Shown: piece after piece, positions 8,332-15,059 of the stretch | Position numbering within the stretch: position 1 is the first letter of the stretch | Layout of the letters: each line of letters opens with the position of its first letter | Source of the DNA: Helicobacter rappini | Lineage (GTDB): Bacteria; Campylobacterota; Campylobacteria; Campylobacterales; Helicobacteraceae | Reading direction: 5' to 3' | DNA length: 44,176 nt | Assembly: GCF_900198625.1 (NCBI RefSeq) | Contig: NZ_FZPK01000016.1 | Location: forward strand, 1-44,176 | Notes under the pieces: model-generated | The model's input: the letters and a program-made list of their open reading frames with translations, nothing else | Databases searched by the model: none | Told to the model about the DNA's origin: nothing | Program-made: the position numbers and the translations under genes

Positions 8332-10257
8332 ATGGCAAGAAATGAGGTAAAAACAGATTCTTGGGTGAGGGATTTATTAAAGGTTGCAAACATACCTTTT
8401 GCAGAGCAGGGAGGAGGAACTAAAGAGCTAGATGAAGCGTTTAAAACCGCTTCCAAAGCCCTTAGCGGTAAAGCAGGCTATCCAGACTTTTGTGCGGTGG
8501 TAAAAGACTTTGTATTTGTGTTTGAAAACAAAGCAAATATAGATAAGCATTGCAAACTAGATTCAAAAAATTGCATTGATTTAGAAAATGCAGATTCTGT
8601 GAAAAATTATGCCGTTAATGGTGCGATTCATTATGGCAAACACTTAGCCAAACACACAAATTATAAAAAGATTATTGCCATAGCTGTAAGTGGCAATGAA
8701 AAACGCCATAAAATCACGCCTTATTTCATCAATGAAAATGGCTTTGTAACTAAGGATTTAAAAGATTTAGAAGACTTTATTGTCTTTAATGAATATAATA
8801 TTGAAGAATACTATACTAAAGAGATACTAAAAGAACAAACTAACCAAGAGAAAACAACAGAGCAACTTCTAAAAGATGCGAAAGAATTACACGAAGATTT
8901 ACGCAACTATGGCAATTTACGCGATACTGAAAAGCCTATCGTAGTTTCTGGTATTTTACTTGCCCTAGAAGAGATAAAGTATAAAAACTTTGATTTAGAG
9001 CGACTAAATACAGATAAGCAAAAAAGCGATGGGATAAAAATCTATGAAGCCATAGCAGATAATTTAAAACGCGCAAATGTCCGCCCTGAAGTGAAAAAAG
9101 ATAAATTATTAAGTCAATTCTCTATCATAAAAGATACACCAAAAATCAATGAAACTAACAGCACCTTAGGCAAAACACCGCTAAAACATTACACAGAATT
9201 TCTCTATAAACGCATTTATCAAAATATTAAATACACGCAAACAAGCGAGGATATTTTAGGATTATTTTATAGCGAATTTATGAAATATGGTGGTGGCGAT
9301 GGACAGACTTTAGGCATTATACTAACCCCTAAGCATATTTGTGAGCTTTTTTGTGATTTAGTGGAGTTAAAACCTAATGATGTTGTATTTGATCCTTGTT
9401 GTGGAACGGCTGGATTTTTGATCGCTGCTATGCATAATATGCTTTCACAAGTTACAGATGAGACACAAAGGCAACATATCAAAGAAAATCAACTTTTTGG
9501 CATAGAAGAAAAGCCTGATATGTTTTGCATTGCCACGACTAATATGATTGTGCGTGGTGATGGTAAAAGTAATTTAGAAAATAAAGACTTTTTAAAGCAA
9601 AATCCCTTTGAGCTTCAAAAAGACATAGCTGCAAGCATTGGTATGATGAATCCGCCCTATTCTCAAGGCAGCAAGGCAAATCCAAATCTTTATGAAATCG
9701 CCTTTAGCGAACAGCTTTTAGATTCTCTCACTAAGGGTGCAAAAGCGATTGTGATAATCCCACAAAGTGCCGTTACAGGAAAAAGCAAAGAAGAAAAGGC
9801 GATTAAAGCAAATATTTTAAAAAAGCATACCCTAGAAGGTGTCATCACTTGTAATAAAAATACCTTCTATGGTGTAGGCACAAACCCTTGTATAGCCATA
9901 TTTACCGCGTGGATTCCACACCATAAAGACAAGATTTGTAAATTTATACATTACGAAGATGATGGCTTTGAAGTACAAAAGCATAAAGGTTTAGTAGAAA
10001 CCATACACGCTAAAGATAAAAAGGCACATTTGCTAAAAGTCTGGCGTGATGAAATGGAAGCAGAATCTAAATTTTGCGTGAAAACTACCATAGAAGCCCA
10101 AGATGAATGGCTACACAGCTTTTATTATTTTAATGATGAGATTCCAAAATACGAAGATTTTGATAAAACAATGGCGGATTATCTCACATTTGAATTTAAT
10201 ATGATAACGCACGGACGGGGATATTTATTTGGTTTAGAGGGAGATGATGATAGATAA
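8332..10257 (+). CDS. Fused restriction nuclease / N6-adenine DNA methyltransferase (BcgI-A / HsdM-like)
   Basis: A 641-residue protein with an N-terminal PD-(D/E)xK-like patch: Asp52 in GYPDF and Glu65-x-Lys67 in FENK. A helical linker follows, then an HsdM-type gamma-class methyltransferase with motif I DPCCGTAGF at 354-362 and motif IV NPPY at 440-443. One polypeptide that cuts and methylates, with a separate specificity gene downstream, is the layout of BcgI-like type IIB systems; BcgI-A is of very similar length. A separate HsdR gene is absent nearby, which supports this. AAAGGA precedes the ATG. The stop overlaps the next gene by 14 bp, so the operon is translationally coupled. Confidence 0.85.
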   Translation: MARNEVKTDSWVRDLLKVANIPFAEQGGGTKELDEAFKTASKALSGKAGYPDFCAVVKDFVFVFENKANIDKHCKLDSKNCIDLENADSVKNYAVNGAIHYGKHLAKHTNYKKIIAIAVSGNEKRHKITPYFINENGFVTKDLKDLEDFIVFNEYNIEEYYTKEILKEQTNQEKTTEQLLKDAKELHEDLRNYGNLRDTEKPIVVSGILLALEEIKYKNFDLERLNTDKQKSDGIKIYEAIADNLKRANVRPEVKKDKLLSQFSIIKDTPKINETNSTLGKTPLKHYTEFLYKRIYQNIKYTQTSEDILGLFYSEFMKYGGGDGQTLGIILTPKHICELFCDLVELKPNDVVFDPCCGTAGFLIAAMHNMLSQVTDETQRQHIKENQLFGIEEKPDMFCIATTNMIVRGDGKSNLENKDFLKQNPFELQKDIAASIGMMNPPYSQGSKANPNLYEIAFSEQLLDSLTKGAKAIVIIPQSAVTGKSKEEKAIKANILKKHTLEGVITCNKNTFYGVGTNPCIAIFTAWIPHHKDKICKFIHYEDDGFEVQKHKGLVETIHAKDKKAHLLKVWRDEMEAESKFCVKTTIEAQDEWLHSFYYFNDEIPKYEDFDKTMADYLTFEFNMITHGRGYLFGLEGDDDR

Positions 10258-10918
10258 AGAAATATATCAACGACTTTTTTCACAAAAAAGACTAGATAGC
10301 TATGCGGATTTGAAAGAACATTTAGATAATTTTAAGTTAATAAACTCTATCGCAGCAAAAATGGGGCTTATAGAAATTGTGCTAAGAAATAGCATTGATT
10401 ATATGGTAAGCATAAATGATAATGAGTGGATTTTAAAATCTCTTTTAAATACCAAGTTAGCCCATCATCAAGCATTATCGCAACAGAGTTTGGGCTTTTG
10501 GCTAAGAGTGGTGGATTTTTACAAGATTCACAATCAGCTTTTTACAAATAAGTTTTTAAAAAGCTTAGATTTTAAGCGGTATTTTATGGGGAATAAGAAT
10601 AGGTTTAGCAATAAAATAGAGTTGCAAGACTATCAAAAAGTAAGTTTGTTGTTGCTACTTTTTAAAAATTTACGCAATAGGGCATTTCATTTTGAAAATC
10701 TCTACAAGCTAAACAATGATAACAAGCCGCGATTAAGTGCGTCTATACAAAATAAAAACAATCAAAAAATGATTATAAATCTAGCAACAGAAAATATTGA
10801 AATCTTTTTAGATGATATATTGATGGGTTTAGTAGAAAAATCTTTAGAAGGATTAGGGGAAAAGCATCCCCTCGAAACAAAAAGAATTGTAGCAGAATTA
10901 AATCAAGGAATCAAGTAA
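10244..10918 (+). CDS. Abi-like protein with HEPN ribonuclease motif, embedded in the R-M operon
   Basis: A 224-residue protein resembling Abi_2/AbiD-F type abortive-infection proteins. Two helical regions are visible. The key segment KNLRNRAFHFENL contains R144-x4-H149, the catalytic pattern of HEPN RNases, and an N-terminal IVLRNSIDYM typical of the family. It starts inside the end of the nuclease-methyltransferase gene (ATGATG at 10244, with GAGGGAG upstream) and ends nine bases before the specificity gene, so it is co-translated with the R-M system. By analogy with PrrC in the EcoprrI locus, it may kill or arrest the cell when restriction is disabled. That role is inference; the family assignment is moderately sure. 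Confidence 0.72.
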   Translation: MMIDKEIYQRLFSQKRLDSYADLKEHLDNFKLINSIAAKMGLIEIVLRNSIDYMVSINDNEWILKSLLNTKLAHHQALSQQSLGFWLRVVDFYKIHNQLFTNKFLKSLDFKRYFMGNKNRFSNKIELQDYQKVSLLLLLFKNLRNRAFHFENLYKLNNDNKPRLSASIQNKNNQKMIINLATENIEIFLDDILMGLVEKSLEGLGEKHPLETKRIVAELNQGIK

Positions 10919-10927
10919 GGAGACAAT

Positions 10928-12205
10928 ATGAATGTAGATTCTATGAAATGGGGCGAGTTTAAAATTTGTGATTTGTTTGAGGTTTATACGGGTGCTTTGG
11001 TTAATCAAAGTGAGTTTTCAAATGGTAAGATACCACGCATTACGGCTACAGATTTAAATAATGGTATTGCATTTTTTACGCAAAATGTAGAAAATAAAAA
11101 TTTTAGAACTTTAGAAAATTTTATTAGCATTTCATTTTTAGGCAGTGTGTTTTATCAAAAAAATAAAGTAAGTTTAGATATGAAAATCCACGCCATTAAA
11201 CCTAAAAATAAGGAACTTAATGTGTATATAGCCTTATTTTTGATACCTCTTATTAAAAATTTTACCTTTAAATACATGTATGGTTATCAACTTTCTACGC
11301 ATATATTAAAGATTCAAAAACTTATGCTTCCCATAGATTCTAAAGGCAACCCAAACTACGCTTTTATGGAATCTTGTATGCGTAAGTTAGAACAAAAGCA
11401 CTTAACAAAAATCATAAAATACTATGAAAATAAACTTTTAGATTCTAATGGGGGGGGGGGGGATAATATTTGCCACCCACCTTATCTTACTGAATCTTCA
11501 CTTTGCTATACCGATTCTATATCCTGCCATACTGATTTTTTATCGCGTCATACCGATCTTTTGCCTTGTCATACTGAGCAAAGCGAAGTATCCCAAAGAC
11601 ATAACGAACAATCCCACACTTTTACAACAAAGCAAAACCTTGCAACTTTCCTTGAGGGTAGCCTAATGGAAATTGCAAAGAATGAATTAAGTTTAGAATC
11701 TGTGCAGTGGGATAAGTTTAAATTTTCTTTATTTTTCAAAAACTATCACGGAAAAAGACTTGTTGAGAGAGATAGAGAGCAAGGCAAAACCCCTTTGCTT
11801 ACAGCAGGAGAAGCAAATAATGGTGTTGCTTCATTTATTGGCAATGAAACTATGAAAAAATATAAAGATTTTATTTCCATTGATATGTTTGGTAATGCGT
11901 TTTATCATTCCTATGAAGCCACAGGAGATGACAATATTTATTTTTTTATTAATGAGAAATTATCATTGTGTGTGAAATTATTCCTTGTTGCGTGTATTAA
12001 TAAACAGAAAAGTAAATTTTCTTATGGAAAACAATTTAGACAGCAAAATGCGGATTCTTTAACAATTATGCTTCCCATAGATTCTAAAGGTAATCCACAC
12101 TATGAATTTATGGAATCTTTTATGAAAAACTTAGAGCAAAAGCATTTGCAAAAAATCTTAGCTTATTATACACATAAACTAGATTCTAGCGGGGGGGGGG
12201 GGTAA
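10928..12205 (+). CDS. R-M specificity subunit, modules 1 and 2 fused through a poly-G tract
   Basis: A 425-residue S subunit of type I/IIB style. Module 1 (residues 1-174) starts at KWGEFKICDLFEV and ends in a conserved helix with PIDSKGNPNYAFMES and LEQKHL. G13 (11450-11462) then encodes GGGG, followed by a linker with a seven-residue repeat. Module 2 (from residue 247) starts near VQWDKFKF and ends in the same helix, a second poly-G (G12) and an immediate TAA. Two modules make a normal full S subunit recognising a split site. Losing or gaining a G in the first tract would separate module 1 from module 2. An ATG at 11666 with GAGGG upstream could start module 2 on its own. Confidence 0.88.
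   Translation: MNVDSMKWGEFKICDLFEVYTGALVNQSEFSNGKIPRITATDLNNGIAFFTQNVENKNFRTLENFISISFLGSVFYQKNKVSLDMKIHAIKPKNKELNVYIALFLIPLIKNFTFKYMYGYQLSTHILKIQKLMLPIDSKGNPNYAFMESCMRKLEQKHLTKIIKYYENKLLDSNGGGGDNICHPPYLTESSLCYTDSISCHTDFLSRHTDLLPCHTEQSEVSQRHNEQSHTFTTKQNLATFLEGSLMEIAKNELSLESVQWDKFKFSLFFKNYHGKRLVERDREQGKTPLLTAGEANNGVASFIGNETMKKYKDFISIDMFGNAFYHSYEATGDDNIYFFINEKLSLCVKLFLVACINKQKSKFSYGKQFRQQNADSLTIMLPIDSKGNPHYEFMESFMKNLEQKHLQKILAYYTHKLDSSGGGG
11327..11449 (+). repeat. Conserved S-module block, copy 1
   Basis: About 120 bp encoding the conserved C-terminal helix of module 1 (IDSKGNPNYAFMES to ENKLLDSN). Nearly identical copies occur at 12071 and 12676; copies 1 and 3 are the most alike. Confidence 0.85.
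11450..11462 (+). repeat. Poly-G tract 1 (G13)
   Basis: Thirteen consecutive G within the S gene, in frame as GGG x4 plus the first base of GAT. With 13 (or 10) G modules 1 and 2 are fused. With 14 or 11 the frame reads GGA TAA and stops at once. With 12 it runs on to a TAA at 11664-11666. Such tracts vary by slipped-strand replication in Helicobacter and Campylobacter. Confidence 0.95.
11504..11587 (+). repeat. 21-bp (seven-residue) tandem repeat in the S linker
   Basis: Four degenerate 21-bp units encode CYTDSIS, CHTDFLS, RHTDLLP and CHTEQSE. The last unit is continuous with a copy of the genome-dispersed TGTCATA-type element at 11567. The repeat lies between modules 1 and 2, where repeat number in other type I S subunits sets the spacing of the recognition halves. 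Confidence 0.75.
12071..12190 (+). repeat. Conserved S-module block, copy 2
   Basis: The C-terminal helix block of module 2, the most diverged of the three copies (it encodes NPHYEFMES and LAYYTHKLDSS). Confidence 0.85.
12191..12202 (+). repeat. Poly-G tract 2 (G12)
   Basis: Twelve G directly followed by an in-frame TAA at 12203. With 13 (or 10) G the frame would read GGG x4 GTA ATA CCC and run into module 3 without a stop. Confidence 0.95.
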
Positions 12206-12810
12206 TACCCTTTGATTATAATGATTATTATGCTTTTATAGAATCTAGTAGGCAAGATTCTACCTTTTCTTATACTTGCAACCTTGATAAATTGCAATGG
12301 AGAGAGTTTTATTTCTATAAAATTTTCCATAAAATAAAACGCGGTAAAAGACTGATTAAAAAGCACCAAATAAATGGTAAAACACCTTATATTTCTTCTA
12401 GCTCTATCAATAATGGCGTGGATAATTTTATCGATAATGATAAAGAAGTAAGGAAGTTTCAAAACTGCATTAGCCTTGCGAATAGTGGGAGCGTGGGAAG
12501 TGCATTTTTTCACCAATATGAATTTATAGGGAGCGACCATATCACAACGCTTGAAAATACAACATTTAGCCCATATATTTATTTGTTTATGTTGCCTTTA
12601 ATTCAAAGGTTAAGCGAGAAATACAGCTTTAATCGTGAGATTAATGATGTGAGAATCAAAAGAGAAAAGTTGGTTTTACCCATAGATTCTAAAGGCAATC
12701 CAAACTACGCTTTTATGGAATCTTTTATGAAAAACTTAGAGCAAAAGCATTTAAGAAAAATCATAAAATACTATGAAAATAAACTTTTAGATTCTAAAAC
12801 AAAAGCCTAG
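12205..12810 (+). CDS. Third specificity module, out of frame in this state
   Basis: An open frame of 201 codons encoding another recognition module. It opens at LQWREFYFYKIF with GKTPYISSSSINNGV and closes with PIDSKGNPNYAFMES, LEQKHL and ENKLLDSKTKA. It is open from directly behind poly-G tract 2, but one base out of register with the upstream S gene. The only candidate start is a TTG at 12292 with no ribosome site, so I infer it is expressed only as a fusion when tract 2 has 13 (or 10) G. In that state, with tract 1 in frame, the S protein would hold three modules in about 628 residues. Confidence 0.8.
   Translation: MPFDYNDYYAFIESSRQDSTFSYTCNLDKLQWREFYFYKIFHKIKRGKRLIKKHQINGKTPYISSSSINNGVDNFIDNDKEVRKFQNCISLANSGSVGSAFFHQYEFIGSDHITTLENTTFSPYIYLFMLPLIQRLSEKYSFNREINDVRIKREKLVLPIDSKGNPNYAFMESFMKNLEQKHLRKIIKYYENKLLDSKTKA
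12676..12798 (+). repeat. Conserved S-module block, copy 3
   Basis: The C-terminal helix block of module 3, almost identical to copy 1 at its end (KIIKYYENKLLDS). It is not followed by a G tract. Confidence 0.85.
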
Positions 12811-12844
12811 TATCTATCAAGAAATCTCAAAAGTTAAATCCCCC

Positions 12845-13364
12845 TTAATCCTTATGCCCTTTTTCCAATCGCACCCTAAATAGCATTGTAGCTACACCTA
12901 TAGATAAAAGCACAATGGCACAAAGGGCGGTGTATTGCGTATTAAGCAATGAAATGCAAAGTCCGCATAGAGCCACACCTGTGCTTAAGCCGATATTTGC
13001 CGATGAGACAAACAAGCCATTTGCAAAATCAGGGGCTTGTGGATAGGGGTGCGTTATCACATAATGTGTGGCATTATTGACAACACCCGCTAAGATTCCA
13101 AGCAGCACCGCAAATATAAGCAGCACAACCCCTTGCTTTGCAAACACAAATATCAACACATATAAACATATCATTCCAAGCAAAGGGGCAATAGGCGCAC
13201 AAAACACAATCATTAATGCAAATACACTCACACTCCAGCCCGCATCATCAATGGATACGCTAAATTTCTGTGCCACAATGGGGATAATCCCCATCATTCC
13301 AAGCTCTGTGCTTAAAATCCCATACACCAAAACATAAAATCCACAATAAAAAATTATGATTCAT
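12845..13364 (-). pseudogene. MFS transporter remnant (frameshift and internal deletion)
   Basis: The main frame (12845-13330) encodes 161 residues with an MFS first helix (STELGMMGIIPIVAQ) followed by one more helix. It then joins directly to what looks like the C-terminal part (GVVNNATHYVI, FANGLFVSSANIGLSTG). AraJ/NepI-type exporters are about 390 residues, so some 200 appear deleted. The true ATG at 13364, with AAAAGGA upstream, starts a different frame (MNHNFLLWILCFG) that must shift by one base near 13325 to join. Two independent lesions make this a pseudogene. Confidence 0.75.
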
Positions 13365-13406
13365 CTTTTTCCTTTTCGTATAAAAATAAATGTGAAGTGA
13401 AAGTAT

Positions 13407-13436
13407 AAAACCTGACACCTAGTGTAGCTCAAGGGG
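13407..13436. repeat. R-M-flanking repeat, copy B
   Basis: Contains CACCTAGTGTAGCTCAAGGG, closely matching copies A (8218) and C (16609). It lies just beyond the broken MFS gene on the right of the first R-M locus. The 170 bases to its right contain short minus-strand coding-like fragments with frameshifts but no recognisable gene. Confidence 0.5.
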
Positions 13437-13610
13437 GAAATGCAAATCTATATAATTTTAGAATCTTCCCATATCAAAATATTTTACCTCTATAATCCCT
13501 GCATTAGATTCTAAAGTGTTTTTAGAATCTTTGAAAAATGTTGTAGCCAATTGCTATCATCTTTGTTTGTAAATTGTAATTACCAAATTTCTTACTGCCA
13601 TTTCTAATTT

Positions 13611-13952
13611 TCACTCATTGTAAAAGTCATCTGTCTGTGCTTTAGAATCTAGCCTTGTGAGTTTAAAAATCACTGGGCGGATTCCATCATTGCACGAGTT
13701 TATCGCCACACCGGGCTTTTGAATCCAATCTTTAAAATAAAATACGCTGTCCTTATCGCTATGTGCGAGTGCAAATACATATTGATAAATCGCCTTCCAC
13801 GCTTCATCGCAGAATCCTTGCGGTTTATCAAAGCCAAGCGAGATAAAACTCTCTCCAACCTTGTGTATAGGACACACGCATTCCACGCCATATTCTTTAG
13901 CCAACTCTTCATCAAAATGCGTTTTTATCACTTCAATTTTGACTTTATTCAT
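13611..13952 (-). CDS. TIGR04076 family protein
   Basis: A 113-residue cytoplasmic protein of unknown function. It shows features I associate with the TIGR04076 family: an N-terminal KVKIEVIKT, a Cys pair (VECVCPIH), GFCDEAWKAIYQYVFAL in the middle, and a C-terminal CNDGIRPVIFKLTRL. The Cys and Gly spacing suggests a small-ligand or metal role, but no activity is known to me. The ATG at 13952 has AAGGA six bases upstream; a GTG one codon earlier is less well placed. It ends with about 20 extra residues after the conserved core. Confidence 0.7.
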   Translation of the reverse strand: MNKVKIEVIKTHFDEELAKEYGVECVCPIHKVGESFISLGFDKPQGFCDEAWKAIYQYVFALAHSDKDSVFYFKDWIQKPGVAINSCNDGIRPVIFKLTRLDSKAQTDDFYNE

Positions 13953-14107
13953 CACTATTCCTTTTCTAAATCCTAAAATTTACAAAATTATAAATCAAAG
14001 CTCACAAAAATACAATACGCAAAATAAAGTAATATACTTACCAAAAGTAGAGTAAAATACGCATTCACATTTAAGCTATCTGGCTACAAATAAAAAAAGG
14101 TGAAAAT

Positions 14108-14469
14108 ATGCAGAAAAATCCAAAAAAATACAGAATCTATCCATAATTGTTTGCTTTGTGAGAGTCCATTTGCCTACACTTTAAGTCTTATTAGCGGCAA
14201 ATATAAGATGACTGTTCTATATGCACTTCATCGTTTTGAGTTGTCCGCTATAACGAGCTAAAACGCTACATTGATGGCGTGTCGTTTAAATCACTTACAG
14301 ATGCGTTGCGAGAGCTTGAGAGTGATGACTTAATCAAACGCAAAGAATATCCGCAAATCCCGCCTAAAGTTGAATACAGCCTATCATCTCGTGGGAAATC
14401 ATCATACCGGTTCTAGATTCTATGTGTGCGTGGGGACAAGCACATAAAAAAGAAAATAGCAATACATAG
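14108..14469 (+). pseudogene. HxlR-family regulator pseudogene
   Basis: HxlR winged-helix coding sequence spread over several frames. One frame holds LCESPFAYTLSLISGKYKMTV, the next VRYNELKRYIDGVSFKSLTDALRELESD and PPKVEYSLSSRG, and the last PVLDSMCAWGQAHKK. At least two frameshifts are needed (near 14240 and 14390), plus one near the start after the ATG at 14108. Together they give a normal HxlR length near 110 residues. It points toward the intact minus-strand HxlR gene at 14541, so this may be a decayed paralogue. Confidence 0.8.
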
Positions 14470-14540
14470 CATCGCCTTTTTGCAGTCTCTTATCATTTCT
14501 ATATTACGCAAGATTCTAAAGCATTCTTAGAATCTTAACT

Positions 14541-14870
14541 TTATAAATTTTGATAGCTTCTACCCCAAGATTCTAGACTTGTCAAAACAGACTGCAGAGT
14601 GAATCCAAGTGGGGTTAGGCTGTATTCTACGCGTGGGGGGACTTCAGCATAAACCTTGCGTGTGATGAGCTTTGCTTCTTCTAATTCACGCAGATTCTGT
14701 GTAAGCACATTTTGAGAAATGCTTTGATTTTTACTTGCACCGATACTTTTTTTCAGCTCACCAAAGCGTTTTGTGCCTTGAAGCAAATCGCGGATAATGA
14801 GAAACTTCCATTTATTGCCTATAAGATTGAGTGTCGTTTCAACAGGACACACGAAGAAAAAATCTTTCAT
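14541..14870 (-). CDS. HxlR-family transcriptional regulator
   Basis: A 109-residue winged-helix DNA-binding protein. Typical HxlR features are the N-terminal CPVETTLNLIGNKWKFLIIRDLL, the recognition region ISQNVLTQNLRELEEAKLI and PPRVEYSLTPLG. Such regulators often sense quinones, aldehydes or electrophiles through the N-terminal Cys, here Cys8. I chose the ATG at 14870 because AAGGA lies just before it. It is divergent from the NAD(P)-binding oxidoreductase at 15060, a common HxlR arrangement in which the regulator controls both genes; that link is inference. A TATAAT lies 32 bases upstream. Confidence 0.88.
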   Translation of the reverse strand: MKDFFFVCPVETTLNLIGNKWKFLIIRDLLQGTKRFGELKKSIGASKNQSISQNVLTQNLRELEEAKLITRKVYAEVPPRVEYSLTPLGFTLQSVLTSLESWGRSYQNL

Positions 14871-14901
14871 ACACATTCCTTGAAGTGACAAATAAGAAAA
14901 A

Positions 14902-14907
14902 ATTATA
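14902..14907 (-). promoter_or_regulatory. -10 box of the hxlR-type gene
   Basis: TATAAT on the minus strand, 32 nt upstream of the start at 14870, inside the divergent intergenic region that should also hold the regulator's operator. Confidence 0.45.
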
Positions 14908-15059
14908 GCCTATTTTTTTCCTATTTTACACAATACTATTAAATTTATACCTATATTATAAAATTATCCCTACTTGATTTTTGTATATTGCTACTTTATC
15001 ATTTCAAAGCCCTTTTAGATTCCAAAAACTAAAAGGGTAAATTTATAAAAAGGAACATA

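Noticed and set aside
8332-10257. Calling the first R-M gene a plain type I HsdM
   Set aside because: The N-terminal nuclease-like patch, 641-residue length and lack of an hsdR gene nearby fit a BcgI-like fused enzyme better, though a distant hsdR cannot be excluded.
11448-11666. An open frame starting ATGGGG at the first poly-G tract
   Set aside because: It is the frame that module 1 would enter with 12 G; its hydrophobic sequence is read from the repeat linker and has no ribosome site. I treat it as an off-state tail, not a gene.
12191-12202. Poly-G tracts as assembly artefacts
   Set aside because: Two tracts occur at equivalent places behind homologous modules, and module 3 is open in exactly the frame that one more G would give. 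That is too ordered for error, though the exact counts may be consensus values.
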